This document shows, in pieces, positions 43,339-51,257 of a stretch of DNA of 64,000 nt. Position 1 is the first letter of the stretch. The number at the start of each line of letters is the position of its first letter. Below the pieces are notes generated by a model that made no database searches, was not told the DNA's origin, and was given only the letters and a program-made list of their open reading frames with translations. The position numbers were made by a program, and so were the translations under genes. This stretch comes from JAUNSR01 sp036655355 (GTDB taxonomy: Bacteria; Bacteroidota; Bacteroidia; Bacteroidales; JAUNSR01): contig JAVVQG010000012.1 in assembly GCA_036655355.1 (NCBI GenBank), forward strand, positions 71,042-135,041, in the 5' to 3' direction.

Positions 43339-44802
43339 TTATCTTTTGTAAATGATTTGAGGCGCTTCAAGATATTTGCCGTGCTCGGCATCAAACAGCA
43401 ACGCCTCGGTCACCGCTTCGTTGACCCATACTTTCTGTGATTGTTCAGACAGTGTAATGTAAGCTACGAGTTCACTCAGACCTTTTTGAAGGGGATATAT
43501 TTCGATCACTTCGCGAAGAGAGACTTCCGTTTTCTCCTTTAAAATTGCTTTCACGTTGCGTGAGAGTGCCTTTCGGTCAATCAGATTCGGGTTGAAGAGT
43601 TTCGTGAGCGCCTGCAAATCGGCTTTCGGAGAAGCCACGCGCGGTTTGATATCATACACTCCTTGAATCTGCTCTTCTCCCAACCGTCGTTCGAGCGGAA
43701 GGTTCAACTCCGGATCCAGGTCAAGGGTAATACCGCAATCCTCGGGCAACTCCACGTCCGTCAGTTTGAGGGCGAGAAGGCGGATCTGGTGAATCGTTTC
43801 CTGCGATTTTCGTCGCTCATTCCGATTCTTCTCTGCAATCACCTTACTCAGTTTTTCGCCTAACTGGTCATTTGACTCCAACACTTTCTGTCCCGCCGAA
43901 TGAAGCAGTGTCTTAATGCGTCGCAGAAACCGATCATTGAAATTGATGTTTCGGTTGTGCATCACGGTGATACTTTTCTCAATCAGGTCGCGTAGATTAA
44001 GCTGTTCCGATTCATTGAGTAGAAATTGCCAAAAGGAATAAAAGCTCTTACCTTGGTCGCTCTCTTTCAATCGGTCTACCGAATCAAAAGCGTAACCCAA
44101 CAGATTTCCTTTGGTAAAAGCGTGTTCGGCCTGTTTCTCGTAGATGTTCTTGGTGATCTCGCGAAAATTCTCTTCCACCTCTTTAAAGTCACCCACCAGT
44201 TCATTCGTCAATCGATACACATCGTCCATTCGCGACTTTATCTGATAATCTTCGTAAGTTTTTACCACGCCCTCTTTTTTGATACGCTCAATTTCAAGGC
44301 GAATGTTTTCCTGTTGTTGTTCCAACTCTCGAATACGTCGTTGCGGATCCGGATTGCTATTGTTTACCACCTCTTCGAGTTTATGAAAGATGTCGCTGAA
44401 CTTCGATTCTGTACCCACGAATTCTCTCTCGCGAAGAAGTTCGAGCATTTGGAACGCACGTTCGGTATGTTTCGTGAGAACGATAAATACTTTGCGGGTA
44501 TTCTCATCGATGTAATTGCGTAGGTAATTCTCTTCCGTCCATCGTTCGATGTATCGTCTTGCTTTTGCGCGGTTGTCTAGCGATAGAAGTTGGAAAATCA
44601 CTTCATCTTCCTCATCGACATAATGTAAGCGGTCAATCAGCTCTTCGAGCTCTTTGGCCAAGATCTCATAGGGAAGAGCAATTTCATTGCGATATTTAAA
44701 CTGTTCCCGGAAGAAACAGATCATCAGCGCTGCATTTCTGGAACGTAGGAATTTAAGGGAGGGTGAAAGTTTCAGCTTTTCCTCAATCTCATCATATCTC
44801 AT
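43339..44802 (-). CDS. jetA: JetA/MksF-type kleisin (DUF3375)
   Basis: A 487-residue DUF3375 protein. The family's typical opening is present (LSPSLKFLRSRNAALMICFF), with helical regions and a predicted coiled coil around 150-185 (RRIRELEQQQENIRLEIERI). DUF3375 proteins are the kleisin-like JetA of Wadjet, analogous to MukF/MksF. It is the first gene of the operon and has a promoter about 70-100 bp upstream. Nothing encoded in the 350 bp upstream looks like a missing partner. Confidence 0.9.
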   Translation of the reverse strand: MRYDEIEEKLKLSPSLKFLRSRNAALMICFFREQFKYRNEIALPYEILAKELEELIDRLHYVDEEDEVIFQLLSLDNRAKARRYIERWTEENYLRNYIDENTRKVFIVLTKHTERAFQMLELLREREFVGTESKFSDIFHKLEEVVNNSNPDPQRRIRELEQQQENIRLEIERIKKEGVVKTYEDYQIKSRMDDVYRLTNELVGDFKEVEENFREITKNIYEKQAEHAFTKGNLLGYAFDSVDRLKESDQGKSFYSFWQFLLNESEQLNLRDLIEKSITVMHNRNINFNDRFLRRIKTLLHSAGQKVLESNDQLGEKLSKVIAEKNRNERRKSQETIHQIRLLALKLTDVELPEDCGITLDLDPELNLPLERRLGEEQIQGVYDIKPRVASPKADLQALTKLFNPNLIDRKALSRNVKAILKEKTEVSLREVIEIYPLQKGLSELVAYITLSEQSQKVWVNEAVTEALLFDAEHGKYLEAPQIIYKR

Positions 44803-44869
44803 CTGTCTGGTTGCTAATGTAGAATTGTCCCCTTTTTCGTGATGAATCAGTTCGTGCGGGGAATAGACG

Positions 44870-44900
44870 CAAATTTAATTCGAATTTTACGGATTCACAA
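44870..44900 (-). promoter_or_regulatory. Promoter of the jetABC operon
   Basis: On the minus strand TTG (plus 44898-44900) and TAAATTTG (plus 44870-44877, perfect TAnnTTTG) are 20 bp apart. Predicted start near 44863 with a leader of about 60 nt. Confidence 0.65.
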
Positions 44901-45074
44901 CCAGAAAGAGCGGTTAAAATGCCCTCCGACAAGGGGTTTTAGAGGTAATATTCGAATTGTAACTCAATTATCGGGTTCTACGATTAATGTAAATTCGAAT
45001 GGTCTGTTTATGTGTAATAAACGGTTTGTAACATAATTATCACTTCCTCAAAAGCCGTATTGAAGATTCTTATT

Positions 45075-45082
45075 TACCTTTG
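45075..45082 (+). promoter_or_regulatory. Probable -7 box of the DMT transporter gene
   Basis: TACCTTTG, a perfect TAnnTTTG. Predicted start near 45089, about 64 nt before the ATG. No TTG at the ideal -33 distance. Confidence 0.52.
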
Positions 45083-45152
45083 TGAAAAATATAATTCGCA
45101 GTCTGCCCGCGAAGAGGGGAAGGGGCTGCCGGGAGATCAATAACTAAAATAG

Positions 45153-46058
45153 ATGAGATATAAATTGTTGGCCATATTGGCCTGTGTTATTTGGGGAACA
45201 GCCTTTGTTGGGGCGAAAGTGGGATTTGAATATATGGAACCGATTCGTTTGTCGGGATTCCGTTTCACGCTAGCCGGCATGTTATTGTGGCCGGTTTTGT
45301 TTTATCAGAAGGTGAACCTAAAAAGGTTGTTGGTGCATTGGCGCTTCATGTTATTCTTTGCTTTCTTGCAGACTTTCATGCAATACGGTCTGTTTTTCAT
45401 GGGTTTAAGTAAAGTGCCCGCAGCTACGGCCGCGGTGATTGTGGGAGCGGGACCGCTTTTTGTTGCAATCATGGCACATTTCACAATGCAGAATGACCGC
45501 ATGACACTTCGTAAATCGGCTGCGATTCTTTTGGGACTGAGCGGTGTTGTTTTTATCAGTCTTGCCAAAGGGGAGTTGGCCGGAACGGGGTGGGGGTTCT
45601 ATTCCGGAATCGCACTGTTGATTTTGAGTAATACCATTGGCGGATCTACCAACATTTTGGTTGCGAAATACAAAGGGGAGATTTCTCCGGTAGCGCTCAC
45701 CTCATTCGCTAATTTCACCGGTGGTGTGATGCTGATCATCGTTTCATTATTGACTGAATCATCCAAAGGCAACGGATATCCCATTGAATTCTGGGGTGTG
45801 CTACTTTGGCTAGCCTTCATCCCTGCCGCCGGATTCTCTATCTGGTATACCTTGCTGAAGAAACCAGGAGTGAAGGTCTCCGAACTAAACATGTGGAAAT
45901 TCATTGTTCCCGTAACCGGCTGTCTCTTGAGTTGGTTTTTCTTGCCGGGAGAGTCGCCTGATGTACCTTCGGTCATTGGAATTGTAGCCATCTCATGTGC
46001 TCTGATTCTCTTGCAACTTCCAATCGGAAAAAACCGTTCTAAAAAAGCAGGAGTCTGA
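45153..46058 (+). CDS. DMT-superfamily (EamA) transporter
   Basis: A 301-residue inner-membrane protein of about ten helices arranged as two EamA repeats (1-140 and 150-290). The start YKLLAILACVIWGTAFVGAK and the phrase EPIRLSGFRFTLAGMLLWPV are typical of the family. Members export metabolites such as amino acids or import nucleotide sugars; the substrate cannot be given. Monocistronic, ended by a terminator shared with the carbonic anhydrase gene. Confidence 0.9.
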   Translation: MRYKLLAILACVIWGTAFVGAKVGFEYMEPIRLSGFRFTLAGMLLWPVLFYQKVNLKRLLVHWRFMLFFAFLQTFMQYGLFFMGLSKVPAATAAVIVGAGPLFVAIMAHFTMQNDRMTLRKSAAILLGLSGVVFISLAKGELAGTGWGFYSGIALLILSNTIGGSTNILVAKYKGEISPVALTSFANFTGGVMLIIVSLLTESSKGNGYPIEFWGVLLWLAFIPAAGFSIWYTLLKKPGVKVSELNMWKFIVPVTGCLLSWFFLPGESPDVPSVIGIVAISCALILLQLPIGKNRSKKAGV

Positions 46059-46074
46059 ATCACTTCAAATGAAT

Positions 46075-46119
46075 TACCCCCCGCAAGCATATCTTCGTAT
46101 GCTTACGAGGGGTATTTTT
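46075..46119. terminator. Terminator between DMT transporter and carbonic anhydrase genes
   Basis: TACCCC (46075-46080) and CAAGCATA pair with TATGCTTA and GGGGTA (46109-46114) around a TCTTCG loop, with an internal mismatch. TTTTT follows on the plus strand. Confidence 0.82.
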
Positions 46120-46129
46120 ATAATAGGAA

Positions 46130-46783
46130 TTACATCCCGCCGGTTTCTGTCGGCATATCTTCGAAGAGGAATTCAACCTCTCCCGTACCGAGGTGGTGAT
46201 AAGCTCCTACCAAACCGATTTTACCTTCGTCGTAAAGGGCTTTCAATACGGGACTGCGATGAAGAACTTCATCCATCGAATGATAGATGTTGTGTCGGGT
46301 GACGGCATCTACGAACTCGGGCGATTCGCAAGGCGTATCCGCCAATTCAAGCTTCACCTCTTCGATCGAGATGTTGAGTTTCTGAAGCAGTTGAGTGAGA
46401 CTGCCCACTTTTTGTCCCGCACATGCGCCCTGTGAAGCACCGCAATTACTGTGTCCCAAGATCATGATCAGTTTTGAACCAACCACTTTGCACGCATATT
46501 CCATGCTGCCAATGATATCCTCGTTCAGAATGTTACCGGCTACCCGGAGACTGAAAATGTCACCTAACCCCTGGTCAAAGATCAGTTCGGCTGAGGTACG
46601 GCTGTCCATACAGCTCAGGATAATGGCAAAAGGATGCTGTCCGTGCTTGTAATATTGAACCTGTTCCAATAGATTCCGATGCAACTTTAGATTATTGACA
46701 AATCGCTCGTTCCCCTCTTTCAGGAATTGGAGTGCTTTTTGCGGAGTCATGGTTGCTAACGTTTCGGACGTATGTATTTTCAT
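46130..46783 (-). CDS. Beta-class carbonic anhydrase
   Basis: A 217-residue enzyme interconverting CO2 and bicarbonate. Zinc ligands are Cys58 (in CMDSRTSAE), His111 and Cys114 (in GHSNCGA), with the Asp60-Arg62 catalytic dyad. Length is normal. It has no signal peptide. It may supply bicarbonate for carboxylations or balance CO2 from the 2-oxoacid oxidoreductase reactions. Monocistronic and convergent with the DMT gene. Confidence 0.93.
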   Translation of the reverse strand: MKIHTSETLATMTPQKALQFLKEGNERFVNNLKLHRNLLEQVQYYKHGQHPFAIILSCMDSRTSAELIFDQGLGDIFSLRVAGNILNEDIIGSMEYACKVVGSKLIMILGHSNCGASQGACAGQKVGSLTQLLQKLNISIEEVKLELADTPCESPEFVDAVTRHNIYHSMDEVLHRSPVLKALYDEGKIGLVGAYHHLGTGEVEFLFEDMPTETGGM

Positions 46784-46942
46784 TTTATCGCTATTCTGTT
46801 ATAGTTGTAACTTATTTACACCCAAAAAAACGAATTTGTGATTTCATTTAGGTTTCAAATCGTAAGATTTTAATTCAATTTAATAAAGAAGTGGAGTTTT
46901 TCGTATTTCAAATGATCAACCCAAAAGGTCATTGAAATAAAC

Positions 46943-46977
46943 AAAGGTCCCCGTTCAATACAGAATGGGGACCTTTT
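46943..46977 (-). terminator. Terminator after the GH2 beta-galactosidase gene
   Basis: On the minus strand AAAGGTCCCC pairs with GGGGACCTTT (plus 46967-46976 and 46943-46952), extended inward with one mismatch. A weak T-rich stretch follows (GTTTATTT). Confidence 0.8.
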
Positions 46978-46991
46978 CTATTGAAAAACAA

Positions 46992-49505
46992 TTATTTTGC
47001 CTGTAGTTTAACAGAGCTTGTTTTCAAACCTTTTCCTGAAACTTCAAGTTCAATGTCGCCCGGTTTTTCGTTTGACTGAACAAGAATGACAAGTTGGCCT
47101 GAGAAAGCCTTCATCGCAGGATGGTGGAACGGAGTCAGTTCGATTGGATTTCCATTCGCCGCTGCACGGTATTTACCCGCTCCTTTTACTTTGAAGCGAA
47201 GCTCCGGAGTTGCCGTAATACATGGATTACCCGCTTTGTCGACCACCGTAGCCGTTACGAAACTGATATCCTTACCGTCTGCTTTGATTGTCTGACGATC
47301 CGGAGATAAAGCGATGTGATGAGGTGCACCGGCGGTAACCACCTCTTTCTCAGCAACCGCTTTGCCATTGCCATCGTATGCAACTACTTTTACTGTTCCC
47401 GGTTCATATTTCGTATCCATCCACATCAAACGGTAACGTTTGCTGCGTTCCAGGTTATTCAGTGCCTCTTTCGAAGCAGAAGAATCACGGTTCACAGTGA
47501 GATCCTTTGTGCGGATTCCCTGACTTTTGCCATTGATGAACAGCTCAGCCGAAGGGTGATTGGTATATACAAATACAGGTGTGTTTTCACCTTCGCGTCC
47601 TTCCCAATTCCAGTGAGGTAAGATGTGTAATGTTTCAGCCTCTTTATTCCAATGACTGCGGTACAGGTAGTAACGGTCTTTCGGAATACCCGCAAGGTCC
47701 ACAATACCGAACAAAGAGCTGTGACTCGGCCAGTTGGTATAATAAGGAGTTGGCTCGCCAAGATAATCGAATCCGGTCCATACGAACTCACCGATGCAGA
47801 ATGGCAGGTCTTCATGCTGAATGAAGTTGTCTTCCGGCAGGTCTGACCAACCGCAATGTTCCACATCGTAAGAAGATGCTTGGTGGTCGTCGTATTTCGC
47901 CATCGAACGTCTTTCAACCGGGAACTTATAGATGCCGCGCGAACTAACGGTAGACGCAGTTTCACTACCAAGAATCACTTTCTGAGGAAGTTTGTCGTAT
48001 CCCTCGCGGTAAGTGAAAGGACGGTAGTTAAAGCCCGGTACATCCACAACCGCTCCCATGTTGTTGTTTAGGAAGTCGTGCGGACGGTCCATTCCGTTCG
48101 TTACGAAACGGGTAGGATCCTCGCGATGACAGATGTCCTGAAGGAACTTGGTGATTTTCGTACCTTCACCTTTTCGGGTGCTCTGCTCTTCCACTTCGTT
48201 TCCGATGAACCACATTGCCACACTCGGATTATTACGGTAATGGCGTAACAGGTTCACCAAATCTTTTTCAGCCCATTCATCCCAAAGCAGGTTGTAACCA
48301 TTCTTCACTTTGGCTACTTTCCAACTGTCGAACGATTCACAAGCTACCATCATACCCATTTCATCACACGCCTTGATCAACTCGGGAGCAGGCATGTTAT
48401 GCGATGTACGAATGGCATTCACACCCATATCCTTCATAATGCGGATCTGACGACGAATTGCCGCATCGTTTACAGCACCGCCCAACGGACCCAGGTCGTG
48501 GTGGTTGCAAACCCCTTGGATCTGCACTTTGCGACCGTTCAGGAAGAATCCTTTGTCCGGAATCACTTCGATGGTGCGGAATCCGAAAGTGGTTGAATAG
48601 TTGTCTTTTAGGGTTGTTCCTTTGTATAGTTTTGTCTCAGCAGTATAAAGGTTCGGAGTATCCAGATCCCACAACTGCGGTTTAGAGACTTTAAGCTCTT
48701 GTGTGGTGAAAGACCCCTCTTTCTCCATCTCCTCTTTTGTTTTGTCTGGTGAAGAAGTTACAGTTGCAACCACTTTGCCTTTACCGTCACGAATTGTCGT
48801 TTCAATTCTATAATCTGACGGATTGTCGGCTTTCGGAAGCGCGAGTTCTGTTTTAATCTTAACGCGCCCGTATTCATTGTTGATGACAGGTGTTGTGATC
48901 TGCGTTCCCCACGTAGGGATATGTGCGTCTTCCATTACGATTACACGAACGTTGCGATACAATCCTGCGCCGGGATACCAGCGAGAAGATTCAGGAAGGT
49001 TCTCAAGGCGAACAGCCAGCGTGTTCGATCCCTCTTCGTTTAGGTAGTCAGTGATGTCCAGGTAAAAAGAGTTGTAACCATAAGCCCATCCTCCGGCATA
49101 TTTGCCATTTACATAAACTTTTGAGTTGCTCATCGCCCCGTCGAATTCAATCACCGCTCTTTTTCCTTTTTTAAAGGTCGGGGTATCAAATTGAGTACGA
49201 TACCAACCGACTCCTACAAAAGGAAGTCCGCCCGTACGACCTGCATGCTCCATGGCTGCGCTTTGTCCGTCTTGCTTGATTGCTGTTTCCTGCAAGTCAT
49301 TATCCCAGCTGAAAGGTCCGTAGATGGCCCAGTCATGCGGAACCGTTACGGTCTGCCATTTCTTGTCGTTAAATGATTTTTCAAAAGCGGTTGGATAATC
49401 ACCTTTCGTGAATTTCCAGTTCTTTTCAAGCAGCAGTGAATCTCTCGTCTGAGCATTAGCTCCCATTGCAATTAAGAAGAAAAAAGGCAAAGTGGTTCTC
49501 TTCAT
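46992..49505 (-). CDS. Secreted GH2 beta-galactosidase
   Basis: An 837-residue glycoside hydrolase family 2 enzyme. I place the start at 49505 (MKRTTLPFFFLIAMGANAQ, a good signal peptide); the longer frame from 49547 would add 14 odd residues and reach into the tandem repeat. Domains: sugar-binding (about 25-190, WKFTKGDYP, VTVPHDWAIYGPF), immunoglobulin-like, then the TIM barrel with GVCNHHDLGPLGGAV, IRTSHNMPAP, the acid/base region WFIGNEVEEQS and the nucleophile region VILGSETAST, and C-terminal beta domains. The enzyme removes terminal beta-galactose (or a related sugar) in the periplasm. It is not linked to susC/susD genes. Confidence 0.92.
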   Translation of the reverse strand: MKRTTLPFFFLIAMGANAQTRDSLLLEKNWKFTKGDYPTAFEKSFNDKKWQTVTVPHDWAIYGPFSWDNDLQETAIKQDGQSAAMEHAGRTGGLPFVGVGWYRTQFDTPTFKKGKRAVIEFDGAMSNSKVYVNGKYAGGWAYGYNSFYLDITDYLNEEGSNTLAVRLENLPESSRWYPGAGLYRNVRVIVMEDAHIPTWGTQITTPVINNEYGRVKIKTELALPKADNPSDYRIETTIRDGKGKVVATVTSSPDKTKEEMEKEGSFTTQELKVSKPQLWDLDTPNLYTAETKLYKGTTLKDNYSTTFGFRTIEVIPDKGFFLNGRKVQIQGVCNHHDLGPLGGAVNDAAIRRQIRIMKDMGVNAIRTSHNMPAPELIKACDEMGMMVACESFDSWKVAKVKNGYNLLWDEWAEKDLVNLLRHYRNNPSVAMWFIGNEVEEQSTRKGEGTKITKFLQDICHREDPTRFVTNGMDRPHDFLNNNMGAVVDVPGFNYRPFTYREGYDKLPQKVILGSETASTVSSRGIYKFPVERRSMAKYDDHQASSYDVEHCGWSDLPEDNFIQHEDLPFCIGEFVWTGFDYLGEPTPYYTNWPSHSSLFGIVDLAGIPKDRYYLYRSHWNKEAETLHILPHWNWEGREGENTPVFVYTNHPSAELFINGKSQGIRTKDLTVNRDSSASKEALNNLERSKRYRLMWMDTKYEPGTVKVVAYDGNGKAVAEKEVVTAGAPHHIALSPDRQTIKADGKDISFVTATVVDKAGNPCITATPELRFKVKGAGKYRAAANGNPIELTPFHHPAMKAFSGQLVILVQSNEKPGDIELEVSGKGLKTSSVKLQAK

Positions 49506-49523
49506 AGATGAAATTAATGAAAT

Positions 49524-49622
49524 ATTGATAATGTGAATTGACAACATAACGTTGACAATGATAAATTGATAATGTGAATTGACAACATAACGTTGACAAT
49601 GATAAATTGATAATGTGAATTG
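49524..49622. repeat. 41-bp tandem repeat, 2.4 copies, in the GH2 leader
   Basis: Units start at 49524, 49565 and 49606 (the last cut after 17 bp). Each begins ATTGATAATGTGAATTG and the two full copies are identical. On the minus strand each full unit carries two TTGTCAA words 14 bp apart. The array lies between the probable promoter and the GH2 start codon. Confidence 0.92.
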
Positions 49623-49636
49623 TTAAGGTTGCTTGG

Positions 49637-49644
49637 CAAATATA
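49637..49644 (-). promoter_or_regulatory. Probable -7 box of the GH2 gene
   Basis: The minus strand reads TATATTTG (perfect TAnnTTTG). Transcription starting near 49630 would include the whole 41-bp repeat array in a leader of about 125 nt. No -33 TTG is seen, so a regulator may be needed. Confidence 0.5.
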
Positions 49645-49802
49645 ATCAAATCCCTCTTTTTTGTATGGATTTAAATGCTATTTCAGAAATTTTGACTAAA
49701 TCTTTGGCCCCTCAGCGCAAACTTCTGTTATGCAGCGAAGAATCCTTATAAAATTTATATTTTTACAGAATATAATTTATTAAAGTACAAATAAATATAC
49801 CG

Positions 49803-50312
49803 ATGCGAATTTTTTACATTTTATGTTTGGGGGTTTCCCTGTTGTGTTTCAGCGGATGCGGAAGCACGCGTCACCTCTCATTAACGCCTCAAGCTAAAGT
49901 TGCTGCGGTGAAACTCGGAATACCGATTACGCGCAGCGATTACCAGCCATTCTTTGTTTCCGCTTCAGACTGGCTCGGCGTGCCCTACCGCACGGGAGGA
50001 ACCACAAAGCGCGGAGCGGATTGCTCCGGATTTGTGTTCGCATTCTACCGGGATGTTTTTCAAATGAAACTATCACGAAACTCCTCCGAAATGTTTGATC
50101 AGAATTGTGTGCGGATTCGCAGAAAAAAGATGGAGCCGGGAGACCTTGTGTTTTTCAATACCGGCAGAGGGCGAAAGATCGATCACGTAGGCATCTATCT
50201 GAAAGATAATAAATTCATTCACACATCTTCTTCCAGAGGGGTAATGGTGAGTGACCTCAACGATCCCTATTTTAAGAAAAGTTGGAAGGGCGCGGGTCGT
50301 GTAGTACGTTAA
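49803..50312 (+). CDS. NlpC/P60 lipoprotein peptidase
   Basis: A 169-residue lipoprotein (lipobox LLCFSGC, Cys19) with an NlpC/P60 domain from about 45. Catalytic residues are Cys74 (GADCSGFV), His128 (KIDHVGIYL) and His140. Such enzymes cut stem peptides of peptidoglycan, usually D-Glu-DAP bonds. Length is close to Spr/NlpC of other bacteria. Monocistronic; no consensus promoter in the AT-rich leader. Confidence 0.93.
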   Translation: MRIFYILCLGVSLLCFSGCGSTRHLSLTPQAKVAAVKLGIPITRSDYQPFFVSASDWLGVPYRTGGTTKRGADCSGFVFAFYRDVFQMKLSRNSSEMFDQNCVRIRRKKMEPGDLVFFNTGRGRKIDHVGIYLKDNKFIHTSSSRGVMVSDLNDPYFKKSWKGAGRVVR

Positions 50313-50458
50313 CCCGATGCCTCTTTTAAAATTTGAGAACCGAATGATCTTTTAATTTGTTCTAAGATCAAAGAGGGGGAATTCCTAATAAAAATGAATG
50401 GAATGCCTCTTGTTAAGTGTTAATTATCTGATCTAACGAACTCTAATAAAAGAAAATT

Positions 50459-51100
50459 ATGAAATCATTCTGGCTTTGGGACGTTCCCCCTCGTGAAGAG
50501 CAACGTTCACTTGCGATACTCTTCCTTCGTCTTTTTGTAGGCTTTATCATGCTCACGCACGGTTTTTATAAGATTGCCAATTATGCAACCCTGACCACGG
50601 CATTCCCCGATCCGATCGGAATAGGGATGGTACCCTCTTTGTGGTTGGCCATCTTTGCCGAGGTAGTTTGTTCTTTCCTCTTGATTTTGGGCTTTCTGAC
50701 CCGTCCAGCCGCGGCAATACTGGTAATCAATATGACGGTAGCAGGATTCTTCGCCCACATGGGTGATCCTTTCGCACAGAAAGAGCTTGCATTGATGTAT
50801 TGGGCGATATATATCGTACTCACCGTTTTCGGAGGTGGTCGCTATTCTGTGGACTGGGCGATATTTACCTCGAAGTTCGATGCAGGAATAAAGCACCGTA
50901 AAAATATGAATCCGTTTGATCGCATCATGCGCATATTGGTTTCATTCGTGATTTGGTATTTTGTACTCACAGGAATCGTAACGGGAGCTTGGGTATGGAT
51001 TCTGGTCATCATCACCGCTCCGCTCATGGTTACTGCATTTTGGGGATATTGTCCCGCTTATTGCATGTTAAAAGGAAAATGCAACCGCTCAGACCGTTGA
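50459..51100 (+). CDS. DoxX-family membrane protein with C-terminal DUF2892-like region
   Basis: A 213-residue membrane protein. Residues 1-140 are DoxX (RLFVGFIMLTHGFYKIANYA, then LLILGFLTRPAAAILVINMT) with four helices. Residues about 150-213 look like a DUF2892/YgaP-type unit: MNPFDRIMRILVSFVIWYF, a second helix, and WGYCPAYCMLKGKC with paired cysteines. In other bacteria these two modules are usually separate proteins. DoxX proteins are linked to redox and sulfur stress; the role here is not known. Confidence 0.85.
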   Translation: MKSFWLWDVPPREEQRSLAILFLRLFVGFIMLTHGFYKIANYATLTTAFPDPIGIGMVPSLWLAIFAEVVCSFLLILGFLTRPAAAILVINMTVAGFFAHMGDPFAQKELALMYWAIYIVLTVFGGGRYSVDWAIFTSKFDAGIKHRKNMNPFDRIMRILVSFVIWYFVLTGIVTGAWVWILVIITAPLMVTAFWGYCPAYCMLKGKCNRSDR

Positions 51101-51151
51101 CCGGTGTGTAATACTAAATGCAATTAGGGGTGCCGCACCACATGAAATAAC

Positions 51152-51201
51152 AAGGAGGTTGTCTAGTTCATTCATATGAATTCTAGACAACCTCCTTTTT
51201 T
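51152..51201 (+). terminator. Terminator after the DoxX gene
   Basis: A 15-bp perfect stem (51152-51166 with 51183-51197) with an inner ATTCATATGAAT palindrome in the loop, followed by TTTTTT. Confidence 0.92.
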
Positions 51202-51257
51202 ATAAGATAAGACTCCTTTAACGGTGTGGGATTTGAAAAGGGTATTTCTTTCAGAAA

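Larger units (their letters stand above)
44803..45152. other. Divergent intergenic region between jetA and the DMT gene
   Basis: A 350-bp region holding the jetA promoter and a -7 box for the DMT exporter gene. A 65-codon open frame at 44839-45036 has no support from composition or known motifs. The stretch 45100-45140 is unusually G-rich (GAAGAGGGGAAGGGGCTGCC) just before the DMT start and may form structure in its leader. Confidence 0.6.

Noticed and set aside
39358..44802. Calling the locus a complete Wadjet defence system
   Set aside because: The jetD nuclease is missing and there is no room for it before the terminator; only the JetABC core can be claimed.
44839..45036. A 65-codon frame upstream of the DMT gene
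   Set aside because: It overlaps the jetABC promoter region on the other strand, shows no family pattern and has no promoter of its own.
49524..49622. Possible CRISPR or attachment-site duplication before the GH2 gene
   Set aside because: The 41-bp copies are directly adjacent with no spacers, and no integrase or element lies nearby.
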